Positions 22,526 through 34,380 of a stretch of 64,000 bases of DNA are shown one piece after another. Position numbers and translations under genes: made by a program. Numbering within the stretch: position 1 is the first letter of the stretch; the number at the start of each line of letters is the position of its first letter. The notes beneath the pieces were generated by a model. That model was not told where the DNA came from. It saw only the letters and a list, made by a program, of their open reading frames with translations, and made no database searches. Location of the stretch: contig NC_083380.1 of the NCBI RefSeq assembly GCF_031755915.1, forward strand, positions 32,770,501-32,834,500, read 5' to 3'. The stretch is from Ziziphus jujuba. Its lineage: Eukaryota; Streptophyta; Magnoliopsida; Rosales; Rhamnaceae.

Positions 22526-23761
22526 TTACTTGGCTTCATCCTCACTTTCTTCACTTTCCGATTCTAGCTCGTCATTGCCCTTTAACACCATGATTCTTCT
22601 ATTCGGGCATTGGCTAGTAATGTGTCCTCCTCCTTGGCACTTAAAACACACAACATCATGAGTTCTAGAAGGTTTAGGATCTAATTTTACCTCATTCTTT
22701 GGTGCTTCGACAGATTTGATTCTAGTCTCCTTCCTTGGCCAGTTTGAACTTTCTTCTTTGACTTTCGGCTTTGGCTTGCTTTCATAGATGGGATTGTTCC
22801 TCCAGCTGCTTGAATTGGACCTTCCACTGTTGGAAAGACCTCCAAACCATGATCTTACACCCCTCCTCTTGAATTGATGCTCTAATTTAATAGCCACATG
22901 CAACATCTCCTCCAATTCCACATATTGTTGCAATTCTAGTTGATTGGCTATTTCACGATTCAAACCACCAAGAAACCTTGCCATGATTGCTTCCCTATCT
23001 TCATTCAAGTTCAATCTCATCATAAGCATCTCCATCTCCTTGTAATAATCCTCCACGGATCCATGTCCTTGAGATAAAGATTGAAGTCTTTGATGTAGCA
23101 ACCTATGATAGTGTGATGGTACGAATCGCTTCCGCATGGCTCCTTTCATTTGTTGCCATGTAGTAATCAAGTCATCACCAACTCTCCTTCGGGTGTTCTG
23201 CTCATTGGTCCACCATTGGAGTGCATAATGGCCAAACTCCATTGCTGCCAATTTCACCTTCTTAGCCTCCGAATAATTTTGGCGGTCAAATATCATCTCC
23301 ATCTTTTCTTCCCACTCCAAATATGCTTCGGGGTCACTTTTTCCCATGAATGGTGGGATGTTGATCTTGATATTGCTAAGATTGTCATCTGTTTTGTCCG
23401 TCCTATATCTTCCACGGCCAGCTCTATCTTGGACAGCAAAAGTTTCATCCATACCTTCCTCAAAGTCTCCACCGAATGGCTCCTCATCAAATTCCTCTCT
23501 CGGTCTCTGGCGACCTTCTCGTCCTCCATGGAATTCTTGCCTATTTCTTGTGTTCGGCATTCCTTGGGAAACTTCTAGCCTTCCCATCCTTTGATTCACA
23601 TGCTCAACTTTAGCACTAACCCGGTGTATTGACTCCAAAACAGCTCTCATGTCCACTTGGTCTCCGCTCCCGGTAGCTCGGACATTGCCATGGAATGCTA
23701 CGGACTCTTCCTCATTGATCCTCAAGGGTGGATCTCCTCTTCTTATTCTAGAATCTGCCAT
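22526..23761 (-). CDS. gag: Gyp-3 gag
   Basis: Complete open gag of 411 codons. ATG at 23761 gives MADSRIRRGDPPLRI; a longer frame upstream lacks an ATG. An N-terminal acidic/Arg-rich region is followed by a predicted coiled segment (RAVLESIHRV to QRMGRLEVS). The retrotransposon gag core comes next (YALQWWTNEQ, MKGAMRKRFVPSHYHRLLHQ, DYYKEMEMLMMRLNL), then a basic region and one CCHC knuckle, CFKCQGGGHITSQC. It ends at TAA 22526-22528 with the protease in the same frame beyond. It would form the virus-like particle, so this intact gag could still package RNA if the rest is supplied in trans. Confidence 0.9.
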   Translation of the reverse strand: MADSRIRRGDPPLRINEEESVAFHGNVRATGSGDQVDMRAVLESIHRVSAKVEHVNQRMGRLEVSQGMPNTRNRQEFHGGREGRQRPREEFDEEPFGGDFEEGMDETFAVQDRAGRGRYRTDKTDDNLSNIKINIPPFMGKSDPEAYLEWEEKMEMIFDRQNYSEAKKVKLAAMEFGHYALQWWTNEQNTRRRVGDDLITTWQQMKGAMRKRFVPSHYHRLLHQRLQSLSQGHGSVEDYYKEMEMLMMRLNLNEDREAIMARFLGGLNREIANQLELQQYVELEEMLHVAIKLEHQFKRRGVRSWFGGLSNSGRSNSSSWRNNPIYESKPKPKVKEESSNWPRKETRIKSVEAPKNEVKLDPKPSRTHDVVCFKCQGGGHITSQCPNRRIMVLKGNDELESESEESEDEAK

Positions 23762-24903
23762 GTTAGTAAAATACTGCAAAAATAAAATAAATCCTCACAA
23801 TATTCACTCCCTCACGTGTTTCACTCAAACAAGGTCTCGACACTCGTGTTTGCACACTAGTTTCGGCTTTTACCCTCTTTTAAGCTCACACACTCTTGCC
23901 TTTTTCCACTCAATGAATTATCTCAAAGTTCTAATTAAAACACCCACAAAACAGCAATTAGATCACTAGTATGTTTTAATTAAACTTATCAACAAAACAG
24001 TAGCAAAAAGTAGGCAATACCGAAAGAATCCAACAAATCCTAATTTTTCGGCTTTCTAGACAAGAAAACACAAAATAATGGGAAAACGTTGGAATTTTTG
24101 AAAACTGCACCAGATGGTAGTAGATTATGAGTTTAAGAATAAAATTCCAGAAAAAGAAATTCAAATACGAACAAGAATCAAAGAGAACAAAAATATAGAA
24201 AAGTGTTGGTTGTTGTTCTTGTAATTCAAGTTTTGTATCAATTCCTTTAACTAATTTTAATCCAAAAGATTTAAACACCCAAAATCCAAATATCCAGCAG
24301 CAAAAATAATTTCCCAGCAACTCAAATATTGAATAAATAATCAAAAAACCAGCAGCTCCAACAAATTTCCAGCAAACAAATCAAACTCCAACAAACTGAA
24401 ATTTGTTTTTTTTTTTTTTTTTCTATTCGGCTTTACCTCTTTTTATTTTATTTTTTTTTTCACTCACAGAACATAAACAACTGTAGTAGCAAGAATAATT
24501 ACCAACTCCAAAACAAATACCAAACCTGTGACCTCAAAATAAACAAAATGTGCAGTTTTTTTTTTTTTTTTTTTAAATGTTGACGCAAACTTTTTTTTTT
24601 CCTGTTTTTTTTTTTTTTTTTTTTTTGAATATATGAATGCAAATATTTAAGACTAAAACAGAAAAGAAAAATCAACAAAAACCAAAATTATCAAGAACAA
24701 TGATAAAAGACAACCAACAAATTAGGAAACAAAAATACGATAAAACTAGGAAACCTAATTCAACTAGGAATGATTTTTTTTTTCTTTTTTTAAGATGCAG
24801 AACGTGTATGGGATGGATGCAACCTTAACCTAATGCTAAAATTGCAGAATAACACAAAATCAAATAAAGCAAATAAAGATAGATCAAACCTGAACAAAAC
24901 TTA
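23762..24903 (-). other. Gyp-3 leader
   Basis: 1.14-kb untranslated leader between PBS and gag. Contains several long T runs on the plus strand (A on the sense strand), for example 24405-24422, 24557-24574 and 24607-24625. No ORF of note. Confidence 0.85.
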
Positions 24904-24915
24904 GCTCTGATACCA
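24904..24915 (-). other. Gyp-3 primer-binding site
   Basis: Minus-strand TGGTATCAGAGC, complementary to the 3' end of initiator-Met tRNA, two bases from the LTR. Confidence 0.93.
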
Positions 24916-24917
24916 AA

Positions 24918-26053
24918 TGATACGAACCTAGGACGACCTGCTCCTAAACCAGTATTATATTAGCCCGGATCTTTAATTAAGTTCAAGTTCTAATGGAATG
25001 GACCTCAACCCCTAACCAACCTGTTGTTAGAAACCTTGGTATAATGTAGACGCCACAATAGAGGATGGAAAACCTATTGATAAGTCAAGCTAAAACAACC
25101 AATTCTCTAATGGTGTTTTAGGTGTTCTCAAAGAACAAAGAGATATTTAATCTCACAGGTATTTTCTTAATCAAATCAAAGTTTTTTTCATATTGAAAAA
25201 TAAGCCTTTAAATAGGCTACAAAGCCACGAAATAAAACCCTAAAAATAAAGAAAAACCAGCCACCACACATAAAGAAACCTAGTTGGCTGAAAGTATACT
25301 TCCTTTCCTAATCTAAGTTTGATTAATTAATTCCTTTATATTAAATTAGGAATTAATTAATTTACAATGGAAAGAATAAAATAAAAACCTTCCTAAAGTT
25401 ATTTTTCCAGAAAATAAATAAATAAAAACCAAAAAGTAATGGTAGTTTCCTAAAACAAAAAGTAAAAACAAATTAGGAAACTAAAAATGCTAGCCTTTTT
25501 GATCAAGTTGACTTTGATCAATCTTTGACCTCTTTGAGCTTCAAATCAGCTTCTAGATGATTTGTAGGATGCCAAATAAGCTGAATATGAAGTCCCACAC
25601 GTTGCCCATGCTTGAAAAAATAAGAAAAGGCTAATACAGTAAAATACAGTAAAGCCAGCCAGCAATACAACAAATTCGGCCAAATTGTTGATGCTGTCCG
25701 TACAAGCCCTTTTGATTGCATTTGAGGCTGCTTTAACTTGATTCCATGACCTCTTAGGCATATGTATTGAACCCATAAAGCATTGGAACCATTTCATGCT
25801 TCCCAGACTCCAAAACTGTACCAAAACCGTCACCCGGGTCCGTATCGGCTTCCACCACTTGGATGCTTCGAATAGGCTTTGTATCTTCAAGTATGGACAA
25901 GCTCTGTTGAGATTGATTACCCTCTATATAAATACTCCCAGGTTGCCCTTAAATCTCTTAGTTTCAGCTCTTGTGATTGGCCTAGTCTTCATCCATGTCG
26001 AGTCAGCACCCCAGCGGGTTATCGGTGGAGTGGGCTCGGGCGGAATCACATCA
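24918..26053 (-). repeat. Gyp-3 5' LTR
   Basis: 1136 bp; partner of 19748-20884. Confidence 0.95.
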
Positions 26054-26058
26054 CTAAA

Positions 26059-26594
26059 CATGATATCCGGTCTAGTAGAGCATACATATAAAAGGCTACC
26101 AATTAAACTTCTATAGATGGAAGGATTTACCTTTGGAGAATCATCATCCTTCACCAACTTGGTGCTTCATTCATAGGTGTGGCAACGCTATTACAATCCT
26201 CCATGTCAAACTTCTTGAGCAACTCCTTCACATAGCTTTCTTGAGATATGAAGATGCCCTTGGATGATTGGACAACTTCAATTCTAAGAAAGTATTTCAT
26301 CTCACCAAGGCTAGACATCTCAAAGTTCAATTCTAGCTCACTTTTGAAATTGCTCACTTCTTTCTCATTACCACCGGTCACTAGAAGGTCATCAACATAA
26401 AGAGACACCAACACCATGCAACCATGAGTCCTAATATACAATGTAGGCTCATTAGGACTCCTCCTAAATCCATGCTTTGTCAAAAAACCATCTATCTTGG
26501 CATACCATGCCCTAGGAGCTTATTTAAGGCCATACAAGGCCTTGTGTAGCTTGTATACCTTCTCTTCACTTCCTTTCTTCACAAAACCTTCGGG
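26059..26594 (-). pseudogene. Cop-2 RT, C-terminal half
   Basis: Continues the gag-pol frame after a TAA at about 26595. KVYKLHKALYGLK, then a second TAA, then APRAWYAKIDGFL, the catalytic SLYVDDLLVTG, GEMKYFLRIEVV and SSKGIFISQESY. A frameshift at about 26155 moves to the frame with SIYRSLIGSLLYVCS and TRPDIMFS, where Gyp-3 is inserted. Confidence 0.92.
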
Positions 26595-29423
26595 TTACAT
26601 AACATAGACCTCTTCCTTCAATATTCCATTCAAGAAGGCTGACTTCACATCAAGGTGATATACTTTCCAAGACTTTTGTGCCGAAATTGCAAGGAGAAGT
26701 CTTATGGTTTCCATCCTTGCAAAAGGTGCAAAAGTCTCTCCATAATCCACACCGGCTTGTTGTGCATATCCTTTGACAACAAGCCTTGCCTTGTGCTTAT
26801 TTATGGACCCATCCGGATTGTACTTGGTCTTAAAGATCCACTTCACCCCAATAGCATTCTTTCCCTTCGGTTTTGTTACCAAGCTCCAAGTGTCATTCTT
26901 GTTTATCACATCAATTTCATCTTGCATGGCTTGTCTCCACTCTTTTCTTGCCATAGCCTCATGGACATTGATTGGATCACTCAATGCCACATTACACCTT
27001 TCATAAATCTCATTAAGAGGTCTTGTGCCTCTCACACCATCACCAATCTCCAAATCAGCCCCTATGGAGATTTCTAGCTCATTCTCATCATATTCATCAT
27101 CATGGGCAGCACCTTCATCATTTCCTTGTTCCTCATCATTATCATAAGCTTCAAGTCGATTGTCTTCATCCATACTAGCCAACTCCTCCTTACTACAAAC
27201 CCATTTAGCTTCCTCATCAACTTTCACATCTCTACTTATCACAAGTTTCTTGGTTTCCAAGTTATACACTCTATATCCCTTGGTCACATCACTATAGCCA
27301 ACCAAGACACCAACTTGTGACCTTTCATCAAGCTTTCCTCTCTTCTCTTGTGGTACTAGGATGTAACAAATGCTTCCAAATACCCTTAGATGATCAAGAG
27401 AAGGCTTATATCCAAACCAAAGCTCAAATGGGGTTTTACTCCTCAAAGACTTGGAGTAAAGCCTATTTTGGATGTAGATGGATGTATTAACTCCTTCGGC
27501 CCAAAACTTCTTTGGCAAGCCACTTTCAAACAACAAACATCTAGCCATCTCCATGATGGTACGGTTTTTCCTTTCACATACACCATTTTGTTGTGGTGTG
27601 TATGGTGTAGTGAATTGATGAACTATACCATGATCCTTACAAAGTTGTTTGAAAGCCTCACTTGTGTATTCCCCACCATTGTCCGTCCTTAACACCTTTA
27701 TAGTGCAACCGGATTGATTTTGTACTAACTTCATAAATTCTACAAACTTCTCCAAAGCTTGTGATTTTCTTTCAATGAAATACACCCAACACATTCTTGA
27801 GTAATCATCAATGAAAGTTATGAAATACTTGCTGCCATTTAAGGATGGAACACTCATAGGACCACAAATATCTGAATGTATAAGTCCTAGCTTCTCCTTT
27901 GATCTCCAAAAATAAGATTGAAATGCTAGCCTAGTATGCTTTCCTTTTTGACACACTTCACACACATGTTCTTGCTTCTCCACCAATGGCATGTTTCTAA
28001 CAAGTTCATGTGTGCTTACCAATGACTTAAAGCTAGCATGGCCTAGTCTTTTATGCCAAAGTTGAGAGGTGTTCTCAACTTTGGTGTTCAATGCAACCGA
28101 TGCACCATTTTCATCCATATTCAACCTAAAATTCTTGTTCTTCATTCCAACACACATTAATTCATTTCCATGTGGATCAACTATAGTGCATGTCATGTTT
28201 GAGAAGTGTAATGCATATTTGTTCTCAAGCATTTGACCTACACTAAGTAAGTTCTCACATAAAGAAGGTACATAGAGAACATCATGGATAGTTTTGATAC
28301 CTTTGGTGGTGTGTATCACCACATCTCCTTTGCCTTTCACTTCCATCAAGGCTCCATTTCCAATTTTGACTTTGTTGTGGCTGCTCCTATCCAAGTTTGT
28401 GAACCACTCATGCTTGTGAGACATATGGTGTGTTGCTCCACTATCAATGATCCATCCTTCATCATTCTTGATGCTACTAAAACAAGTAGCAACAAACAAC
28501 TCTTCGGATTCACTATCACTTGAATTATCTTTAGCAACATTTGCTTGTTGCTTATCTTTCTTGGTTGCCTTGCATACTCTCTCCACATGACCCTTTTGTT
28601 GGCATTTATGGCAAAATGCATCCGGACTCCACCAACACCTTCTTGGATGATGACCTTTCTTCTTGCAATGGTGACAAGGTTCATAGGACTTCCTCTTGGG
28701 TTTGCTAGTTTCACCTTTCTCTTTTATGACCTTAAGCTTGTTCTTCTTTTGATTTTGTGTCTTTTGATGTTGTTTAGACATAAATGCAGCCTCCATTGAT
28801 TCTTCATGTCTAATCCTCCTCCTTTGCTCCGTAGCTTGCAAGGCATTCACCAACTCGGTCAAGGAAATTTCATTTAGGTTCCTTGACTCCTCCAATGAAG
28901 ATATCTTAGCTTCAAACCTCTCGGGCAAGGAGACCAACACCTTCTCCACAATCTTTTGGTCACTTAATCTTTCACCTAGCACCCTAATTTGATTCACCAC
29001 ATTAAGAAGCCTTGTGGTGAACTCCTTAACCGTTTCTTTGTCTTTCATCTTGATAGTCTCAAACTCCCTCCTTAGGTTAAGGATTTGCATTTTCCTTGTC
29101 CTTGCACTCCCTTGGAACTCATCTTGAAGTTTGTCCCAAGCTTCTTTGGCACTCTCACATGCCATTATCCTTGTGAAAATGGTATCACTAATACAAGAAT
29201 GAATGGCGGTGAGAGCCTTGAAACCTTTAGCCAATTCCTCCTCATGGTGCTTGATTTGGTTGACCGTTGCCCCTTGTCTCAAAGGCTCAGGTTCTTGGGG
29301 ATTTATGGTGACCTCCCAAAGACCATAAGCCTTCAAGTAGGCTTGCATCTTAATACTCCAAATGTTGTAGTTCTCCCCATTGAAGATAGGAGGAGAAGGA
29401 GTTGAAAAAATTGAAGAAGCCAT
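26595..29423 (-). pseudogene. gag-pol: Cop-2 gag-pol (942 codons open)
   Basis: Starts MASSIFSTPSPPIFNGENYN at 29423. Domains in order: UBN2-type gag to about residue 200; two zinc knuckles, CHHCKKKGHHPRRC and CHKCQQKGHVERVC (about 245-285); aspartic protease WIIDSGATHHM (about 330); gag-pre-integrase LWHKRLGHASF (about 455); integrase with HSDICGP, FIDDYSR, RTDNGGEYTS and TPQQNGVCERKNRT; an acidic linker; and RT to WKVYHLDVKSAFLNG. The frame ends at a TAA in the EEVYVM-PEGF region. All catalytic residues seen up to there look conserved, so this element decayed recently. Confidence 0.93.
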
Positions 29424-29543
29424 GTGAATGTTGCTTTCTAGTATGAAGGAATATGAAAATATATTTGTGCTTTCAAGTATCTCTTCACTCTCAAGGAACG
29501 AACCAGCCCAAAAACCTCACAAATCTCACAAAAAATATGCCTT

Positions 29544-29555
29544 GCTCTGATACCA
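29544..29555 (-). other. Cop-2 primer-binding site
   Basis: Minus-strand TGGTATCAGAGC, three bases from the LTR end. Confidence 0.93.
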
Positions 29556-29558
29556 CTT

Positions 29559-30597
29559 TGTTGGGGTGAGAAGGTTATGACCAAGAGTAAGCTAGCTTGA
29601 AGTGTTAGCAACAAGCAAGCTTTTGGTGATGCTCTTGGGAATGGTTGTGTGTGAGTTGTGTTTTTAGGTTTTGGTTATGGTGTTTTCTGGTTTTTAGGGT
29701 TCCTAAAGTGTTCTAAGGTGTTGAAGAAGAGATAAGAAGAAGAGGAACACGTTGGCTTTTTGAAAAATGAGGCTTGGATGTGTAGCCATTTCATTCATTT
29801 TACAATATAAGCTTGAAATTACAACTAGTTCACACATGCCAAGCATGTGAGCTTACAAAATGAGTAAAGTATTTGAAATTTAAAAAGTAAAATGGTCAAC
29901 ACCTAACTTTTCATACACAAAAGAGTCAAAAACCAGCTGCAACATGTCTATTCCAAATATAGTAAAAAGTGGCACATGGTTTTGAACTAAGTTCCTATTG
30001 TTTAACTAGTTTGGGTAAACAACCAAACTAGCTTCACCTACTTAGTTCCCCTTTGTATCTGCTTATGAAACTTGGTTTGAAGCATCCTTGGTCATCAATA
30101 AATATTGTTCCAAGAGCTAGGAAAGTTCTGGGACCGGACCATGGGCCAAACAGCTCCAAAACTGGCCCATACTCTGCATACTGGGCCCATCAGATACAGT
30201 AATCTGTTTGGAATAGAAAATGGACTTTCCCATGTCATTTTGACCTGAAATTTTAACCATAGTCTTTTATATATGTCTGTAGACATCCCTCTACATTTCA
30301 GCCCAAAACTCCATTTGCAACCTGAGATATAAGATAAATAGTGGAGCTATGTTGCTGGAAATTATGAATCCAGCACCATAGACATTTCAAGCATAACATT
30401 CCTACTCTTTTGTGCATAATTTTGCCTATAATTTTGCATACATAACTTAGGCACAAAACATTATCAAAATATACCTTGCATAAATTAAAACATACAAAAA
30501 AAAATATAAACTCATAAAAGGAAATGATTTGATACCAAGGTGTGCATGCTAGCCGGTGACATGCACCATCAAGTGGCAAAATTGCCACACTTCAACA
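29559..30597 (-). repeat. Cop-2 5' LTR
   Basis: 1039 bp; partner of 18095-19132. Confidence 0.95.
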
Positions 30598-30628
30598 GAT
30601 CTCCTCTTCTTATTCTAGAATCTGCCAT
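30598..30628 (-). pseudogene. gag: Gyp-2 gag first codons
   Basis: ATG at 30628 and MADSRIRRGD, cut off from the rest of gag by Cop-2. The Cop-2 duplication GATCT overlaps the Gly-Asp codons. Confidence 0.9.
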
Positions 30629-31773
30629 GTTAGTAAAATACTGCAAAAAATAAAATAAATCCTCACAATATTCACTCCCTCACGTGTTTCACTCAAACAA
30701 GGTCTCGACACTCGTGTTTGCACACTAGTTTCGGCTTTTACCCTCTTTTAAGCTCACACACTCTTGCCTTTTTCCACTCAATGAATTATCTCAAAGTTCT
30801 AATTAAAACACCCACAAACAGCAATTAGATCACTAGTATGTTTTAATTAAACTTATCAACAAAACAGAAGCAAAAAGTAGGCAATACCGAAAGAATCCAA
30901 CAAATCCTAATTTTTCGGCTTTCTAGACAAGAAAACACAAAATAATAGGAAAACATTGGAATTTTTGAAAACTGCACCAGATGGTAGTAGATTATGAGTT
31001 CAAGAATAAAATTCCAGAAAAAGAAATTCAAAATCGAACAAGAATCAAATTGAACAAAAATATAGAATAGTTGTTGGTTGTTGTTCTTTGTAATTCAAGT
31101 TTTGTATCAAATCCTTTAACTGATTTTAATCCAAATAATTTAAGCACCCAAAATCCAAATATCCAGCAGCAAAAATAATTTCCCAGCAACTCAAATATTG
31201 AATAAATAATCAAAAAACCCAGCAGCTCCAACAAATTTCCAGCAAACAAATCAAACTCCAACAAACCGAAATATTTTTCTGTTTTTTTTTTTTTTTTATT
31301 CGGCTTTACCTCTTTTTTTTTTTTTTTTTTTTTCTCACAGAACATAAACAACTGCAGTAGAAAGAATAATTACCAAAATTGCAATCCCAACTCGAAAACA
31401 AATACCAAACCCGTGACCTCCAAATAAACACAATTGTGCAGTTTTTTTTTTTTTTTTAAATGTTGCCGCAAACTCTTTCTTTTTTTTTTTTTTTTTTGAA
31501 TATGTGAATGCAAATTTCTAAGACTAAAACAGCAAAGAAAAATCAACAAAAACCAAATTAACAAGAACAATGATAAAAAAAACAACCAACAAACTAGGAA
31601 ACAAAAATACGATAAAACTAGGAAATCCTAAATCAACTAGGAATGAATTTTTTTTTTTTTTAAGATGCTGAACGTGTATAGGATGGATGCAACCCTAACC
31701 TAATGCTAAAATTGCAGAATAAAACAAAAACAAAAAAGGCAAATAAAGATAGATCAAACCTGAACAAAATTTA
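30629..31773 (-). other. Gyp-2 leader
   Basis: Same leader as Gyp-3, with T runs of different length (31279-31297, 31314-31334, 31441-31457, 31480-31497). Confidence 0.85.
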
Positions 31774-31785
31774 GCTCTGATACCA
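31774..31785 (-). other. Gyp-2 primer-binding site
   Basis: Minus-strand TGGTATCAGAGC next to the 5' LTR. Confidence 0.93.
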
Positions 31786-31787
31786 AA

Positions 31788-32926
31788 TGATACGAACCTA
31801 GGACGACCTGCTCCTAAACCCGTATTATATTAGCCCGGATTTTAATTAAGTTCAAGTTCTAATGGAATGGACCTCAACCCCTAACCAACCTGTGGTTAGA
31901 AACCTTGGTATAATGTAGACACCACAATAGGGGATGGAAAACCTATTGATAAGTCAAGCTAAAACAACAAATTCTCTAATGGTGTTTTAGGTGTTCTCAA
32001 AGAACAAAGAGATAATTAATCTCACAAGTATTTTTTCAATCAAATCAAAGTTTTTATTCATATTGAAAAAATAAGCCTTTTAAATAGGCTACAAAGCCAC
32101 GAAATAAAACCCTAGAACATAAAGAAAACCAGCCACCACACATAAAGAAACCTAGTTGGCTGAAACTATACTTCCTTTCCTAATCTAAGTTTGATTAATT
32201 AATTCCTTTATATTAAATTAGGAATTAATTAATTTACAATGGAAAGAATAAAATAAAAACCTTCCTAAAGTTATTTTTCCAGAAAATAAATAAATAAAAG
32301 CCAAAAAGTAATGGTAGTTTCCTAAAACAAAAAGTAAAAACAAATTAGGAAACTAAAAATGCTAGCCTTTTTGATCAAGTTGATTTTGATCAATCTTTGA
32401 CCTCTTTGAGCTTTAAATCAGCTTCTAGATGATTTTTAGGATGCCAAATAAGCTGAATATGAAGTCCCACACGTTGCCCATGCTTGGAAAAATAAGAAAA
32501 GGCTAATACAGTAAAATACAGTAAAGCCAGCAAGCAATACAGCAAATTCGGCCAAATTGTTGAGGCTGTCCGTACAAGCCCTTTTTGATTGCATTTGAGG
32601 CTGATTTAACTTGATTCCATGAACTATTAGGCATATGTATTGAACCCATAAAGCATTGGAACCATTTCATGCTTCCTGGACTCCAAAAATGTACCAAAAC
32701 AGTCACCCGGGTCCGTATCGGCTTCCACCACTTGGATGCTTAGAATAGGCTTTGTATCTTCAAGTATAGACAAGCTCTGTTAAGATTAATTACCCCCTGT
32801 ATAAATACTCCCAGGTTGTCCTTAAATCTCTTAATTTGAGCTCTTGTGATTGGCCTGGTCTTCATCTGTGTCGAGTCAGCACCCCAGCGGGTTATCGGTT
32901 GAGCGGGCTCGGGCGGAATCACATCA
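31788..32926 (-). repeat. Gyp-2 5' LTR
   Basis: 1139 bp; partner of 11131-12269. Confidence 0.95.
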
Positions 32927-33051
32927 AGTTGCCTCCTTCACCAAACCTCTATTTTACTCCAACTTAAATCTAAATGTACATTTAAGATGAAATCTTGAAA
33001 GGCTGGCAGTGATTGCTATTCTTCTTTGGATGGTGTCTCATGTGATATGGC
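32927..33051 (+). pseudogene. LRR receptor-like protein, part 2 (LRRNT domain)
   Basis: Continues the RLP frame from 11130 after the Gyp-2 duplication. CLLHQTSILLQLK, a TGA near 33000, then AGSDCYSSLDGVSCDM. This is the N-terminal cap of plant LRR receptors, where a Cys pair and a W/G-V-x-C motif are typical. The two visible cysteine elements (CLLHQ and GVSCD) fit. Cop-3 is inserted right after GAT ATG GC. Confidence 0.85.
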
Positions 33052-33360
33052 TGTTGAAATATAAACTTGATTTTTAGGTTATTATTTTGTGGGCCTTAGT
33101 TACTTAGGGTCCAAGTTTTCTTAGAGTCCAAGTTTTAAAAACTTCTTTTATGGTAATTTTATGATATTTTATGTGGTAGGGTTAGTTATTAGTAGAAATA
33201 TTGTTATGTGTTTTGCTTGTGTGTGCTGCAAGCCACAAAAGCTGAAAACCATTGAATAAACCAGCAATAGTTTTTTTTTTTTTCCCTTCTTCGATTGTTT
33301 ACTCTTTGTTCTACTGCTCTGTTTCTGTTTTTGCTTCTAGTTTTTTGCTTTCATCCAACA
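33052..33360 (+). repeat. Cop-3 5' LTR
   Basis: 309 bp, begins TGTTGAAATATAAAC and ends TTTCATCCAACA; followed by AAG and the PBS. Confidence 0.93.
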
Positions 33361-33363
33361 AAG

Positions 33364-33375
33364 TGGTATCAAAGC
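33364..33375 (+). other. Cop-3 primer-binding site
   Basis: TGGTATCAAAGC, iMet-type with one mismatch, three bases after the LTR. Confidence 0.88.
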
Positions 33376-33470
33376 TTGGTATCTGTGTGAATAGTAGCAT
33401 ACATGAATAGTAGCATGAACCATGCATGCGTGAACAGTACCGGTGATCAAATTGTTTATATAGCCAAAAG

Positions 33471-34380
33471 ATGGCCAATGATGGTATGGTTCCCTTCCAA
33501 GTTCCAACGCTCAGGAAGAACAACTATGATAATTCGAGTATCAAGATCAAGGCTTTGCTGGGCACCCAAGACATGTGGGAGATAGTGGAGAAAGGCTATA
33601 TAGAATCAGAGAATGAAGGTGGTCCAACTCAAAACCAAAGAGATAATTTGAGAGACTCAAGAAAGAGAGACAAGAAAGCTCTCTATCTAATCTATCAACG
33701 ATTAGATAATGATGCATTTGAGAAGATCTCGAAAGCCAAGTTGGCTAAAGAAGCATGGGAGAAGCTTCAAATCTCTTACAAAGGAGCCGATCCAGTCAAG
33801 AAGGTGCGGCTTCAAACCTTGGCCGAGTTTGAAACGCTACATATGAAGGAAGGAGAAGTCATATCTGATTATTTTTCTAGAGTTTTGATGGTGACCAATC
33901 AATTAAAAAGGAATGGTGAAAAATTGAATGATGTTAAGATCATGGAGAAAATTCTTAGATCATTAGATTCAAAGTTTGATCATATTGTTGCCATTATCGA
34001 AAAAACAAAAGACTTAGAAGCTTTGCCATTGGAGCAACTCTTGGGTTCATTGTAAGCTTATGAAGAAAAGAAAAAGAAGAAGGAAGGAATAATGGAACAA
34101 TTGTTCAAGACCCGAATTGATGCAACTAAAAAGGAAACCAACAGCGATCACTATGATAGAAGCCAACAAGGATGAGGCCGTGTGTGAGGATGTGGTCGCG
34201 GGCAAGGACCTGGACGAGGTTGGAAGTTTGGTGATGATCACAACAGCAACTTTCAAAGAGGAAAATGATCAACAAGAGGCCGTGGGAGAGGATTCTCACC
34301 ATCAAGTTATGATAATAAGTCCTATGTAAAGTGTTATAGATATGGAAAATTCGGTCATTATGCTTCCAAATGTAGAACCT
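33471..34380 (+). pseudogene. gag: Cop-3 gag
   Basis: ATG at 33471, MANDGMVPFQVPTL. Open for 194 codons of UBN2-type gag (ALLGTQDMWEIVEKGY, AKEAWEKLQISYKGAD, YFSRVLMVTNQL), ending at TAA near 34053. Frame slips in the Arg/Gly-rich region precede the zinc knuckle CYRYGKFGHYASKC (about 34330), in which the second Cys is Tyr. Confidence 0.88.

Larger units (their letters stand above)
19748..26053 (-). mobile_element. Gyp-3: young non-autonomous gypsy element
   Basis: 6306-bp element with exact TSD CTAAA (19743-19747 and 26054-26058) in the Cop-2 RNase H region. 5' LTR 24918-26053, PBS 24904-24915, leader, gag 23761-22526, protease, scrambled pol, PPT 20885-20898, 3' LTR 19748-20884. LTRs differ by about 1 percent by eye. 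It shares with Gyp-2 the same scrambled pol order and the DSR protease motif. The innermost and therefore youngest element of the nest. Confidence 0.95.
18095..30597 (-). mobile_element. Cop-2: copia element with Gyp-3 nested in it
   Basis: LTR to LTR on the minus strand with TSD GATCT (18090-18094 and 30598-30602) in Gyp-2 gag. 5' LTR 29559-30597, PBS 29544-29555, gag-pol from 29423, interrupted by Gyp-3 at 19748-26053, then RNase H and the 3' LTR 18095-19132. About 6.2 kb without Gyp-3. The two LTRs differ by around 1-2 percent by eye. Two nonsense codons and one frameshift besides the insertion. Closely related to Cop-6 in protein sequence and LTR layout. Confidence 0.95.
11131..32926 (-). 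mobile_element. Gyp-2: non-autonomous gypsy element, host of the nest
   Basis: Complete LTR to LTR on the minus strand: 5' LTR 31788-32926, PBS, leader, gag, altered protease, scrambled pol, PPT, 3' LTR 11131-12269. Flanks are AGTTA (11126-11130) and AGTTG (32927-32931), a target duplication with one mismatch inside the RLP gene. Two later insertions lie in its gag: a large solo LTR (14679-17647) and Cop-2 (18095-30597). Without them the element is about 6.3 kb. It has no complete RT, RNase H or integrase, so it must have moved with proteins from a relative. Confidence 0.93.

Noticed and set aside
24904..24915. tRNA gene fragments at the TGGTATCAGAGC sites
   Set aside because: Twelve-base primer-binding sites beside LTRs, not tRNA genes.
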